Assembly: GCA_005880915.1 (NCBI GenBank)
Contig: VBIW01000037.1
Location: 106,239 to 170,238, forward strand
Source of the DNA: Chloroflexota bacterium
GTDB taxonomy: Bacteria; Chloroflexota; Dormibacteria; Dormibacterales; Dormibacteraceae
DNA: 64,000 nt
Direction: 5' to 3'
Positions within the stretch are counted from its first letter, which is position 1; each line of letters opens with the position of its first letter. Made by a program: the position numbers and the translations under genes. Below, piece by piece: positions 25,193 to 34,059 of this stretch. Under the pieces are notes generated by a model. That model saw nothing but the letters and a program-made list of their open reading frames with translations, was not told where the DNA came from and did no database searches.

Positions 25193-25605
25193 CCAAATCG
25201 TCCCAGCGCAAACGGTCCCGGGCCTGATGCGATCACCTGCGCGTTGACGATGACCGCGAGGTAGTAGATCCAGCGGAACCCGTCGTCGTTCACCGCGAAC
25301 GCCACTGTCAGCGCGAGGTTGGCGGCGAGCAGAAGGCCGAGGATGCCCGCCCACCGTGTGGCGAGCCCGAGGATCAAGAGAATCGCCACCAACGTTTCCC
25401 CCACCGCCTGTGCGAGCGCGAAGGGGAACCAGTTCGGCACGACGACCGCGACCAGGAACTCATGCAGCCCAGGAATCGGGTTGGCCTTCGCCGTGGCCTC
25501 GATCAGAGGCTTCATCCAGCCGACGCCCTGCCACTTCTGGCTGGCGAAATAGAGCCAGTACAGGCCCACCGCGACTCGGAACAGGCTCGGCCAGGCTTCA
25601 CTCAT
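25168..25605 (-). CDS. DoxX-family membrane protein
   Basis: 145 residues with four hydrophobic helices (FRVAVGLYWLYFASQKW; FALAQAVGETLVAILLIL; WAGILGLLLAANLALTVAF; WIYYLAVIVNAQVIA). The early WLYFASQKW and the GETLVAILLILGLATRWAG segment fit the DoxX/DoxD-like group. Such proteins are linked to membrane redox chemistry (thiosulfate:quinone oxidoreductase subunit, or the mycobacterial membrane-associated oxidoreductase complex). The substrate here is unknown. ATG 25605 overlaps the upstream propeller gene by eight bases. Confidence 0.75.
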   Translation of the reverse strand: MSEAWPSLFRVAVGLYWLYFASQKWQGVGWMKPLIEATAKANPIPGLHEFLVAVVVPNWFPFALAQAVGETLVAILLILGLATRWAGILGLLLAANLALTVAFAVNDDGFRWIYYLAVIVNAQVIASGPGPFALGRFGWVPEFLR

Positions 25606-26515
25606 GCGAGTTCACCGTCACGACCAGCACGCCAAGCGGGGGGTCGGCCGCGATCGCGACCGCCGCCGAGCCGAGCGCCCACTTCTCTGTCCTGGCGCCG
25701 CGAATTGCGAGAACAACGCGATCGCCGTGGGCTGCGACGAACACCGTCGAGCCCGATTCCAGGACCTGGTCTGGATCGCGCGGCTGGGCGAGTGTACGGA
25801 AGGCGCCGCTCACACTCTCGTAGGAGAACACGCCACCAGGGTCGATGTCCTCGGACGGTCCTTCCGCGGCAATCAACAGCGATCCAGCGGCCCCTGGCGC
25901 GAGCCAGAACGGAAATACCGGAAGCGGCAGGCCAACTCGCAGGCCTCCTCCAGCGGTCACGAGCTCGGCCCGCTCATAGTCCGCCGTCCACAACGTCCCT
26001 CCCGCGCTTGCGATTCCAAATCCATGGCCGGCCGGCAGCGACGTGCCGTCCAGATGGTCCACTTCGCCGCGGGTGCCCGCGACGGCCACCTTGCCCGATT
26101 GGTCAGCAGTGATCGCGGCCGGACCCTGCGACACGGCGTGGCTAGAGAGCTTCTGGCCGGTTGCCAGATCCAGCTCGACCACCGCGCCGCCGTCGAAGAG
26201 GGTGACAAGGAGGCGGCCCTGGTGGACGAGCAGGCCGAAGGGCGCACCGCCGACATGCGACTTCCACGCCACCCTCATGCCGGGCAGGCTCACCGCGTAC
26301 ACGTCTCCAGGAGAGCTGTCCGCGACGTAGGCCGTGCGGCCATCGTCCGAGACGATGACTGCGACGGGATCGCTGCCGATGCGGGCGGCCTCGAGCGGAG
26401 AGCCACCTTGTAGCGAGAGAAGGACGAGGCCGGTGTCCGGATATGTCTGCGGTATGCGCGCCACGGCGGGACCGCCGCAGCCGCAGATCGCCGCGGCCAG
26501 CAGTGCGACTGCTAC
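25598..26515 (-). CDS. Beta-propeller (YVTN-type) surface lipoprotein; start unresolved
   Basis: About 305 residues. A hydrophobic N-terminus with a possible lipobox (LLAAAICGCGG) is followed by repeated propeller blades: PVAVIVSDDGRTAYVADSSP, GDVYAVSLPGMRV, GLLVHQGRLLVTLFDGGAVV, AAITADQSGKVAV and FVAAHGDRVVLAIRG. YVTN propellers usually bind partners or ligands outside the membrane. No ATG, GTG or TTG lies in a sensible place. The codon over the upstream stop is GTA (26515), the first CTG is 26503, and a GTG inside PAVARIP would remove the signal peptide. ATG 26686 is in frame but buried 175 bases inside the radical SAM gene. A non-standard start or a sequence error is possible. Confidence 0.65.
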   Translation of the reverse strand, partial: VAVALLAAAICGCGGPAVARIPQTYPDTGLVLLSLQGGSPLEAARIGSDPVAVIVSDDGRTAYVADSSPGDVYAVSLPGMRVAWKSHVGGAPFGLLVHQGRLLVTLFDGGAVVELDLATGQKLSSHAVSQGPAAITADQSGKVAVAGTRGEVDHLDGTSLPAGHGFGIASAGGTLWTADYERAELVTAGGGLRVGLPLPVFPFWLAPGAAGSLLIAAEGPSEDIDPGGVFSYESVSGAFRTLAQPRDPDQVLESGSTVFVAAHGDRVVLAIRGARTEKWALGSAAVAIAADPPLGVLVVTVNSHE

Positions 26516-27843
26516 TTGAGAGCGCGTAGCACGTGGTCGGTGGCGAGCTGGAAGGCTCTGGCCGCGGGTCGCATGCGCATTCTGTTCAAACGATGCTGGA
26601 TCGCTCCCTTGAGTATGGCCGCGCGCAGCTTGTGCTCGGAGAAGTCGGTGTTGAACAGCAGCCGGTTGTGACGCACCTTGTGCCACTCGCCGTGCATCCG
26701 GCGCTCGCGCACTCGGTCGTAGAAGCCGGTGCCGGGAAGCGGATAGGCGATCGTGTAGCTCACATAGTCCAGAGGCAGGCTGCTCGAGAAGTTGATGCTC
26801 CGGATCAGCGAGTCCGTGGTCTCACCGATGTAGCCGACCATGAAGAACCCCGCCGCCTTGATCCCCGCGGCGACGCATGCCTCCACGGCGGCTCGCGCCT
26901 GGTCTGGGGTGATCCCCTTCTTCATCTCTTTCAGCACCCGCTCGTCACCTGACTCGATGCCGAAGAAGATCCGCTTGCACCCAGCGCGGTGCATCTGCTC
27001 GAAGAGCGCCTGGTCGACGTGTGTGACCCGGCTGAGGCACTCCCATGTCAGCGGCAGGTGCGCTTCTTCGATTGCCTTTGCCAGCTCCAACGTCCGCTTG
27101 TAGTTGAGGGTGAAGAGGTCGTCCGACATCCAGATGTGGTCGTAGCCCAGCTCCGCGATCTCGCGCATCTCGGCCACGACCGACTCGACCGGTCGAGCGC
27201 TGAACAGGTCGCCGAACACGGACTTGTGGCAGAAGTCGCAACGAAACGGACACCCGCGCGTCGACATCAATGGAGTCGTCGCGTCCTTCCAATGCTTGCG
27301 CCAGTAATGAATGTACTCGTCGTTCGGAATATCGCCGCGGTAGGGCAGGGGCAGGTCGGTCATGTCCTTGCTTCGTTGCCGTGCGGTGCTCTTGACGATC
27401 TCGCCGTCGCGTTTGAAGACGACGCCGGGGATCTCGTCGAATCGTCGGTCATCGAGGTGCTCCATGATCGAGACGATCGTCTCCTCGCCCTCACCCACGG
27501 CGACCAGGTCGAAGTGGTCGACAAACGTCTCCGGCTCACCGGACGGATACGGTCCGCCGACGACGGTCAGCGCCTTGCCGCGCACTTGTTCGGCGAGAGA
27601 TAGGGCCTCGTCTTGCATGGTGATCATGCAGTAAATCCCAATCACTGACGGGCGCAGGCGCTCGATCTCCGCGAGGACCTCGTGGCGCTCCAGAAACGTG
27701 TGGTCGATGTGGCGCACCGAGTAGCCGGCGCGGCGGAGAGACGCGCTGAGATACATCAATCCCAACGAAGGCATGATCCAGTGGCGGCCCTGCTTCGGCG
27801 CGCGCTGCGGGTAGACGAGCACGACATCGGCTGATGGATTCAT
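26512..27843 (-). CDS. B12-binding-domain radical SAM enzyme
   Basis: 443 residues. The N-terminal domain (about 1-135) has the cobalamin-binding fold pattern: VVLVYPQRAP, SLGLMYLSASLRRAGYSV, VIGIYCMIT, VVGGPYPS and VAVGEGEETI. The radical SAM core starts at TPLMSTRGCPFRCDFCHKS, with Cys198, Cys202 and Cys205 as the 4Fe-4S/SAM ligands; FFGIESGDERVLKEMKKG and FMVGYIGETTDS are later core motifs. Class B members methylate unreactive carbons or phosphorus, or rearrange lipid or tetrapyrrole skeletons; the substrate is not readable. AGGAGGCGAG directly precedes the ATG, which overlaps the previous stop (ATGA). The context suggests action on a glycan or lipid made by the upstream glycosyltransferase. 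Confidence 0.88.
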   Translation of the reverse strand: MNPSADVVLVYPQRAPKQGRHWIMPSLGLMYLSASLRRAGYSVRHIDHTFLERHEVLAEIERLRPSVIGIYCMITMQDEALSLAEQVRGKALTVVGGPYPSGEPETFVDHFDLVAVGEGEETIVSIMEHLDDRRFDEIPGVVFKRDGEIVKSTARQRSKDMTDLPLPYRGDIPNDEYIHYWRKHWKDATTPLMSTRGCPFRCDFCHKSVFGDLFSARPVESVVAEMREIAELGYDHIWMSDDLFTLNYKRTLELAKAIEEAHLPLTWECLSRVTHVDQALFEQMHRAGCKRIFFGIESGDERVLKEMKKGITPDQARAAVEACVAAGIKAAGFFMVGYIGETTDSLIRSINFSSSLPLDYVSYTIAYPLPGTGFYDRVRERRMHGEWHKVRHNRLLFNTDFSEHKLRAAILKGAIQHRLNRMRMRPAARAFQLATDHVLRALK

Positions 27844-30800
27844 CTCGCCTCCTGCACGTTGATGTGGTAGCTGACGTCCGCGAATGACGCGGGGAACATG
27901 TAGTCGAGCCCGGCCCAGTCGAAGTCCGGCGCGAGAAGCTCGCGTCCTGCGTACATCTGCGCTCCGGGAAGCGCCGGAGCCGACCACTCCACTCCTAGCG
28001 AGGCGGAGCGCAACCGCGCCCATGCGTCCGTCACCGGGACCCAGTTGCCAAATGCCTCGCCGACAAGCGTGGGATGGTTGGCGGCCGCGAGGTCGTCGAA
28101 CGCAGCCGATTGCTCGTTGAGGATGCCGACCTGTGAGTAGCCTGGGGCGAGCCAGCGAGGGTTGACCTCGACGGTCACGCCGCTGCCGTCGACCGTGTAT
28201 GTGACCTCGATCGCGCCACGCGACTGGATTGGCACGAACTGGTATTTGTGGGCGGCGTCGCCTCCGATCTCGTCGAGCTGGAAGGTGCGCTTCCACACGG
28301 TCGTGGTTACCGTCGACAGGTCGGTTGTGGTGGCGGTCAGCGAGTAAACCCATCCGTCCGGGTACTTAACGATCGGGGTGCCGATGCCCATGCCTTCGCC
28401 CGCCACATCGCGGCCTGCCACCTCGAGCACCAGGCCCTTGGCGAGGGAAGCCGTCTTGCCCTCGCCCGGCGACCCCTCGACGCAAGCGTCGACCCCGGGA
28501 TAGATCGATTGGGTCAAAAGCTCCGTCCCGACGCGATATGCGAACACCGGCTTGCCGTCAGCGACCCGGTAACGAGCCTCTACGCCGAGAGTATGGAATG
28601 GAGCGCTCGCCTGGCCCGCGGCGAGCTCGGGAAACACCGACGTGGCGCGGTAATAGCTGATGTTCTCGAGCACCAGCTCGCTCACGTGCTGGGATCGAAT
28701 CCAGTCCAGCGCCGCCGTCCGGTCCAGGGGCAGCGCCCGGCTGCCTGTGATCTGCGATGGTGGCTTGCCGCTGTAGTAGGCGGCGGTGGGCGAGTCGGTC
28801 AGGAGCACTCCGCGAGTCCCCGCCGACGCCCGACCAGCGGCAACGAGGCCCGCGTTGGCGTTGGCGAAGCTCGAGAAGACCGGCACGAACGCGATCGCAA
28901 GCGCGGCAGTTGCTCCAACAGCCGTCAGCCGAATCGCACCTGCGTATCGGTCGAGAGCGGCTGCCGCCAGCAGCGCCATCGCTGGTAGCGCCGGGTAGAG
29001 GTAGCGATGGCTTCCGCTGTAGGCGCCGGCGGCGACGAGCCCGAAGATCGCGGCGAGGTAGATCGCGGCGGGGGCGTAGACGAATCGCCGCACCGCTCGG
29101 GCCTGTTGGCGCAGCACGGCCACCGCGCCGACCACGCCAAACACAAATAGCGGAAGAGCGGCAAGTCCGTACGTTGACGCGAGCTCGCCGACCCTGCCTA
29201 CGCCGCCCGACGGAATGCTGCCGCGTCCGGTGGCCGACATCAGCTCGACCGCGCCGCGCGCCATCGAGTGGCTGACCGGTGCGAAGCCGAATTGAAGAAA
29301 GACAAGCACACCAAGCGCCGGAACCGCCCATGCCACCGCGCCGGCCCTGCGGCGCCCGGCGGACCGCGACCGCACCGCTTCAACGCCGGCGAAGACTGCC
29401 GCCGCAGCGACCCAGATCCAGGCTTTGGTGGACGTCACGCACGCCATCGCCGCAAGAAGCGCCGCCAGCTTCATCCGGTTTCGAGCAGCGGCGAGGCCCG
29501 CCGCGGCGAGCAGCGCGGTGAGAAGCGGTTCGACGACAGCCGACCCGGAGGTAAACAGGAACACCGGGTTCAGGACGAGCAGGGCTACCGCAAGCCGAGC
29601 CTGGCGCACGTTCGGGGCGAGGGCGTACACACACACGGCGGTCGCCACGCCGAGCAGCGCGCTAAGCGCCTTGAGCGCCCCGAGCTGCCATAGGCCAAAA
29701 ATGCGGAGCACGCCGGCGGCCAGCACGTGGTAGCCGGGAAGCCACGTGTCTTCCATGCCGAAGAGTGGGTCGTGCAGATGTCCGGTCGCCGCCAGGTTGG
29801 CTGCGATGAGCCAGTGCCCATACCCGTCCTCGAACGGCTCTGGCAGCTGGGCTGCGACTAGTAGGAGGATGGCTCCAAGGCCGAGCAAACCAACTGCAGG
29901 TGCCGCCGCCTGGACACGAGAAAGCGCCCGACGGCCCAGCCGGCGCAGCGTCAGCACCTCGAGGAAGTCGACCAGGCTCAGCGCCGCCACCACGAGGAAT
30001 CCGAGCGCGAACATGCCAGCGTAGATCGCGATCAGAAACTGGCCCAGCGCCAGCGCGAGCGGCACCATGCCGAGCGCGCCCAGCCCCGCGAAACCCTCAA
30101 TCAGCGCACGCGGATCGCCCACGCGAACGTAAGCCTGGTCGCGCCACTCCTGTCCCGCCTGAACGATGTGGTGTTTCGGTGTCCGGACGAAGACGCCTCC
30201 AGATCGCAGTGAACGGCTGAGGGCGATCACCGTGTTGAGCGACATACCCGCGCCGAAGACCTGGCACAGGAGGGACGGGATTCCCGACCACCACCTCCGG
30301 CCGCGCCGAGTCTGTGCGGCGACGAACCCCAGCCACGGCGCGACGCCGACGAGGATGGTGATCGCGGACGAGTCGGCGACGAACCAGGGCAGCTGAAAGC
30401 CTGGCCATCCGAACGTCACCAGGAGGAGTGGATAACAAGCGAGCTGAACGAGCATCACCGGGCCCACGCCGTAGGCGAGCAGGTGGACCGCAGCCTGGAA
30501 CTTGACAGCGACTCGAGCATCGCTGCGCATCACCGGCCCCAGCAGCCTGAAAGCGGACTGGAAGCTGCCAGTCGCCCAGCGCGACTGCTGGCGCCGGTAT
30601 GCGTCGACGGAAACGGGCAGCTCCTCGGGGACGACGAGGTCTTCGATATAGGCGGCTTTCCACCCGCGCAGCTGGGCTCTGTAGCTGAGGTCGAGGTCTT
30701 CTGTGAGGGTCCGTGCGCTCCAGCCTCCGGCGTCTACGATCGCTGTCCGCCGCCAGACCCCCGCGGTGCCGGTGAAGTTCGTGAAGTAGCCGCGCGCCGA

Positions 30801-31406
30801 GCGCACCGCCTGCTCGACGAGGAAGTGGAAGTCGATCGCCATCGCCTGCAGCCGCGTGAAGAAGGAGTAGCCCTCATCGAGGTGGCCCCACCGCGCCTGC
30901 GCGAATCCAACCGATGGGTCGTCGAACGCGCCGACTGTGCGTCGCAGGAAATCCGACGGTGGGACGAAGTCGGCATCGAAGATGGCGATGAAAGGCGCCC
31001 TCGTCAGCTCCAGGCCGTACGCGAGCGCGCCGGCTTTGAAACCGGCTCGAGAACCTCGACGCACGTGCGAGAGATGAATCCCGGTCCGCCGCCAGTGGGC
31101 AACGCGCGCGGCGACGATCTCCGTCGTCTCGTCGTCGGAGTCGTCGAGGACCTGCACTTCGAAGCGATCGCGGGGCCACTCGATGGCGCAGACGGCATCG
31201 ATCACGCGCTCCGCGACGTAGCGCTCGTTATAGACCGGAAGCTGCACACAAACGGCGGGCTCCGCTCCTCTCCATTTATGGGGAGGTGACCCGGACGGCC
31301 GGTGGGGCAGTCGCAAAGCCTGCACCGTGAGATACAGAAGGTTCAGCCCGAAGGCGAAGAGAAGGACGCTGGTCAACGCCAGGACCGCGGCCGGGAGCAG
31401 ACGCAT
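27840..31406 (-). CDS. GT2 / GT-C / exodomain fusion glycosyltransferase, 1188 residues
   Basis: An unusually long single frame. Residues 1-30 form a membrane helix. About 50-300 is a processive GT2 domain of cellulose-synthase type: LDDSDDET (D88/D89), FDADF (D144/D146), LTEDLDLS and the QxxRW motif QQSRW (273-277). Several helices follow to about 490. About 500-920 is a GT-C-like polytopic part beginning LPEPFEDGYGHWLIAANLAA and TWLPGYHVLAAGVLRIFG, where the acidic EDGYGH loop resembles the ArnT/PMT-type catalytic loop. The last about 250 residues are a beta-rich domain outside the membrane. ATG 31406 overlaps the previous stop (TGATG). Residues 41-46 (PPHKWR) are encoded by the dispersed palindrome. 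It probably builds and exports a surface glycan. Confidence 0.82.
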   Translation of the reverse strand: MRLLPAAVLALTSVLLFAFGLNLLYLTVQALRLPHRPSGSPPHKWRGAEPAVCVQLPVYNERYVAERVIDAVCAIEWPRDRFEVQVLDDSDDETTEIVAARVAHWRRTGIHLSHVRRGSRAGFKAGALAYGLELTRAPFIAIFDADFVPPSDFLRRTVGAFDDPSVGFAQARWGHLDEGYSFFTRLQAMAIDFHFLVEQAVRSARGYFTNFTGTAGVWRRTAIVDAGGWSARTLTEDLDLSYRAQLRGWKAAYIEDLVVPEELPVSVDAYRRQQSRWATGSFQSAFRLLGPVMRSDARVAVKFQAAVHLLAYGVGPVMLVQLACYPLLLVTFGWPGFQLPWFVADSSAITILVGVAPWLGFVAAQTRRGRRWWSGIPSLLCQVFGAGMSLNTVIALSRSLRSGGVFVRTPKHHIVQAGQEWRDQAYVRVGDPRALIEGFAGLGALGMVPLALALGQFLIAIYAGMFALGFLVVAALSLVDFLEVLTLRRLGRRALSRVQAAAPAVGLLGLGAILLLVAAQLPEPFEDGYGHWLIAANLAATGHLHDPLFGMEDTWLPGYHVLAAGVLRIFGLWQLGALKALSALLGVATAVCVYALAPNVRQARLAVALLVLNPVFLFTSGSAVVEPLLTALLAAAGLAAARNRMKLAALLAAMACVTSTKAWIWVAAAAVFAGVEAVRSRSAGRRRAGAVAWAVPALGVLVFLQFGFAPVSHSMARGAVELMSATGRGSIPSGGVGRVGELASTYGLAALPLFVFGVVGAVAVLRQQARAVRRFVYAPAAIYLAAIFGLVAAGAYSGSHRYLYPALPAMALLAAAALDRYAGAIRLTAVGATAALAIAFVPVFSSFANANAGLVAAGRASAGTRGVLLTDSPTAAYYSGKPPSQITGSRALPLDRTAALDWIRSQHVSELVLENISYYRATSVFPELAAGQASAPFHTLGVEARYRVADGKPVFAYRVGTELLTQSIYPGVDACVEGSPGEGKTASLAKGLVLEVAGRDVAGEGMGIGTPIVKYPDGWVYSLTATTTDLSTVTTTVWKRTFQLDEIGGDAAHKYQFVPIQSRGAIEVTYTVDGSGVTVEVNPRWLAPGYSQVGILNEQSAAFDDLAAANHPTLVGEAFGNWVPVTDAWARLRSASLGVEWSAPALPGAQMYAGRELLAPDFDWAGLDYMFPASFADVSYHINVQEAR
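31267..31290. repeat. Copy of the dispersed palindrome inside the glycosyltransferase gene
   Basis: On the minus strand this reads CACCTCCCCATAAATGGAGAG, matching the 18.4-kb copy except in the right arm. It is in frame and encodes SPPHKWRG between the first membrane helix and the GT2 domain. No stop or shift results. Confidence 0.7.
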
Positions 31407-32317
31407 CAATTCGTGTCGAACAAGGTGTAAGGACGCATGGTCGTGCGGACGTACGCCACGCGTGCGAGCGCCTCGGGCCGGTTGCGTCGAGTCCACTGCA
31501 TGTAGCGCCACGCTGCGTGGCCGATGTACCGCGCGGGCAGGTCGAAAAACGCAGGAAAGAGCACAGCTGGCGCGCGCCGCCCCGGAGCCTCGACGAGCCG
31601 CGAGGCAGTCTTTCCCGCAAGCTGCGGAAAGTGATCGAGCAGCCTCGGGTTGTCCTCGACGATCTCCTTGATCACGTCCAGGCCAAAGACCGGCTGGCTG
31701 ACCAGTACTTCGAAAGCCATGTCTTCGTCGTCCCTGGCCAGCGGGCGGCACTGGGAGCGTTCGAGGATCAGGTTCGCCGTCATCAACCGCGGCGCGATCG
31801 GTCTGCGGGTGAGGTCGTCGACAGGCTTGCCGCGATGGCCCACGGCGTGGAGCAGTCCTAAGACGTTGACGATGACGTAAGCCAGGTGACGATGCCCGTC
31901 GTCGACGACGAGATTCAAGTCGACGTCGTCCGACGCTCGGAAGCCGCCGCTCGCCAGCGAACCGGCGATCGACACGGCCCTGATGAACGGCGCAACCGCG
32001 ACGAGCTTGCGGACGAAGGCCAGGGTGAGATCGAGGTAAGCGACGGAGTCTTTGCGGTGAGCAAGCGACCGGCTGCGAATCGCACTCGCCCGGCTGACCG
32101 CTTCGCGCTCGACCACAAGGCCCTCGGCCATCGCCAGATCGGGATCAGCTGCGACCGCCCAGCGAATCTCCGGATCAGACACGCGGCCGCCGATACAGAG
32201 CTCGGCGAGGCGGGGCGGACTGACCGCGTACCCGCGCCGGCGCAGCAGCGCAACGGTCCGGCGGACTCGCTCGCCAATGGAGCTCGCGGACTCCGCCGGG
32301 TAGCCGACGCTCACCAT
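31406..32317 (-). CDS. Nucleotidyltransferase-fold protein
   Basis: A 303-residue soluble protein. AVSIAGSLASGGFRASDDVD, continuing LNLVVDDG, is the pol-beta-type signature: GS followed by the DxD metal-binding pair (DVD). The N-terminal about 100 residues are helical and basic. The rest (LILERSQCRPLARDDEDMAF and a Trp/Arg-rich end) is unassigned. Such folds transfer NMP to sugars, proteins, antibiotics or tRNA. As first gene of a unit with a large glycosyltransferase it could charge or modify a substrate, but this is inference. The ATG at 32317 has a weak ribosome site. It is divergent from P5C dehydrogenase across 63 bp. Confidence 0.7.
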   Translation of the reverse strand: MVSVGYPAESASSIGERVRRTVALLRRRGYAVSPPRLAELCIGGRVSDPEIRWAVAADPDLAMAEGLVVEREAVSRASAIRSRSLAHRKDSVAYLDLTLAFVRKLVAVAPFIRAVSIAGSLASGGFRASDDVDLNLVVDDGHRHLAYVIVNVLGLLHAVGHRGKPVDDLTRRPIAPRLMTANLILERSQCRPLARDDEDMAFEVLVSQPVFGLDVIKEIVEDNPRLLDHFPQLAGKTASRLVEAPGRRAPAVLFPAFFDLPARYIGHAAWRYMQWTRRNRPEALARVAYVRTTMRPYTLFDTN

Positions 32318-32380
32318 TCGGGATACGGGTTTGGGTTACGTGGCATGATCGAGACGCAAGATCAACGCGGAGGAGGGCAA

Positions 32381-34033
32381 ATGACCGCCGACGGACATTT
32401 TCAGGTTCCCCAGCCCGCCAACGAAGCGGTTCGCTCCTACGCTCCGAACGACTCTCACCGCAAGACCCTCAAATCGCGCCTGGCCGAGCTGACCGACGCC
32501 CGCACCGAGGTGCCGATGCTCATCGGTGACCAGCGCCGGTGGGGTGCTTCTCGCGGCGACATCCGATCTCCGCACCGGCACGAGCTGGCCATCGCCGAGT
32601 ACGCCGTCGGCGGCGCCAGGGACTTCGACGACGCGATCAACGCCGCGCTTGGCGCGCGCAAGATGTGGGCGGCCACCGCGTATCACGAGCGCGCGGCCGT
32701 GCTGCTGCGCGCCGCAGCCCTCCTGGCGGGGCCGTGGCGCGACACGATCAACGCCGCCACAATGCTCGGTCAATCGAAGACGGTGCATCAGGCCGAGATC
32801 GACGCCGCATGCGAGACGATCGACTTCTGGCGCTACAACGCGTTCTTCGGCGACCAGCTTCTGCGCAACCAGCCCTACAACGATGGCACAGCGTGGAACC
32901 GGCTGGAGTACCGCCCCCTCGAGGGCTTCGTCTTCGCGGTCAGCCCCTTCAACTTCACGTCAATCGGTGGCAACCTGCCAACCGCACCGATGCTCATGGG
33001 CAACACGGTCGTCTTCAAGCCCGCGACCCAGACCCTGCTCGTGAGCCACTTCCTGATGGAGCTGCTCATCGAGGCAGGCATGCCGCCGGGTGTGATCAAC
33101 ATGGTGAGCGGCAGCGCGTCCGAGATCTCGGAGACGGTGCTGAGCCACCGCGAGCTGGCGGGCATCCATTTCACCGGCTCGACCGAGGTCTTTCAAAACA
33201 TGTGGCGGGAGGTCGGCCAGAACATCGACCGCTACCGCACGTATCCGCGCCTGGTCGGGGAAACGGGCGGCAAGGACTTCGTGGTCGCTCATGAGTCGGC
33301 GGACGCGGACGCACTGCGCACCGCGCTGATCCGCGGCGCGTTCGAATACCAGGGTCAGAAGTGCTCGGCCGCCTCCCGTGCGTACGTACCGCAGTCGATG
33401 TGGAAGAGAATGAAGCCGGAGCTCGTCGACCTCGTTGAGGCCATACCTCAAGGCGACGTCGCCGACTTCCGCAACTTCATGGGCGCGGTCATCGACGGCC
33501 GCGCATACGCCAACCACATGAACGCAATCGAGTACGCGCGCAAGAACGAAAGCGCCAAGGTCATCGCCGGCGGAAAAGGCGACGACAAGGTCGGATGGTT
33601 CATCCGGCCGACCGTGATCGAGACCACAGACCCCGACTTCAAGCTGCTGCGCGAGGAGCTCTTCGGCCCAATCCTCACCGTCTACCCGTACGCCGATGGA
33701 AAATTCGAAGAGACTCTCGACCTGTGTGACCGGACGAGCCCATACGGTTTGACGGGCGCGATCTTTGCTACGGACCGACGGGCGATTCGGACGGCTTCGG
33801 AGAAGCTCGTCAACGCGGCAGGCAACTTCTACATCAACGACAAGCCCACTGGTGCGGTGGTCGGACTCCAGCCTTTCGGTGGGGCGCGTGCCTCAGGCAC
33901 GAACGACAAGGCTGGATCGTTCCTCAACCTGATCCGCTGGGTGAGCCCACGGGTCATCAAGGAGACCTACGAGCCGCCGAAGAACCACCGGTATCCGTTC
34001 ATGGAAGACGATCACGAACGAGGCGCCCTGTAG
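32381..34033 (+). CDS. pruA: 1-pyrroline-5-carboxylate dehydrogenase
   Basis: A 550-residue aldehyde dehydrogenase that oxidises glutamate semialdehyde (from P5C) to glutamate with NAD+, the second step of proline catabolism. The length matches monofunctional P5CDH (about 540). Motifs: YRPLEGFVFAVSPFNFTSIG (catalytic Asn191), VVFKPATQ, VGETGGKDFVV (Glu294), YQGQKCSAASRAYVP (Cys328) and EELFGPILTVYPY. IGGNLPTAPMLMGN and FGGARASGTNDKAG are typical of this subfamily. GGAGGAGGG lies seven bases before ATG 32381; the frame upstream of that is antisense to the neighbouring gene. No proline dehydrogenase gene is nearby. Confidence 0.93.
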   Translation: MTADGHFQVPQPANEAVRSYAPNDSHRKTLKSRLAELTDARTEVPMLIGDQRRWGASRGDIRSPHRHELAIAEYAVGGARDFDDAINAALGARKMWAATAYHERAAVLLRAAALLAGPWRDTINAATMLGQSKTVHQAEIDAACETIDFWRYNAFFGDQLLRNQPYNDGTAWNRLEYRPLEGFVFAVSPFNFTSIGGNLPTAPMLMGNTVVFKPATQTLLVSHFLMELLIEAGMPPGVINMVSGSASEISETVLSHRELAGIHFTGSTEVFQNMWREVGQNIDRYRTYPRLVGETGGKDFVVAHESADADALRTALIRGAFEYQGQKCSAASRAYVPQSMWKRMKPELVDLVEAIPQGDVADFRNFMGAVIDGRAYANHMNAIEYARKNESAKVIAGGKGDDKVGWFIRPTVIETTDPDFKLLREELFGPILTVYPYADGKFEETLDLCDRTSPYGLTGAIFATDRRAIRTASEKLVNAAGNFYINDKPTGAVVGLQPFGGARASGTNDKAGSFLNLIRWVSPRVIKETYEPPKNHRYPFMEDDHERGAL

Positions 34034-34059
34034 CGCGCCAGCCTCATGTCGGTTATGAC

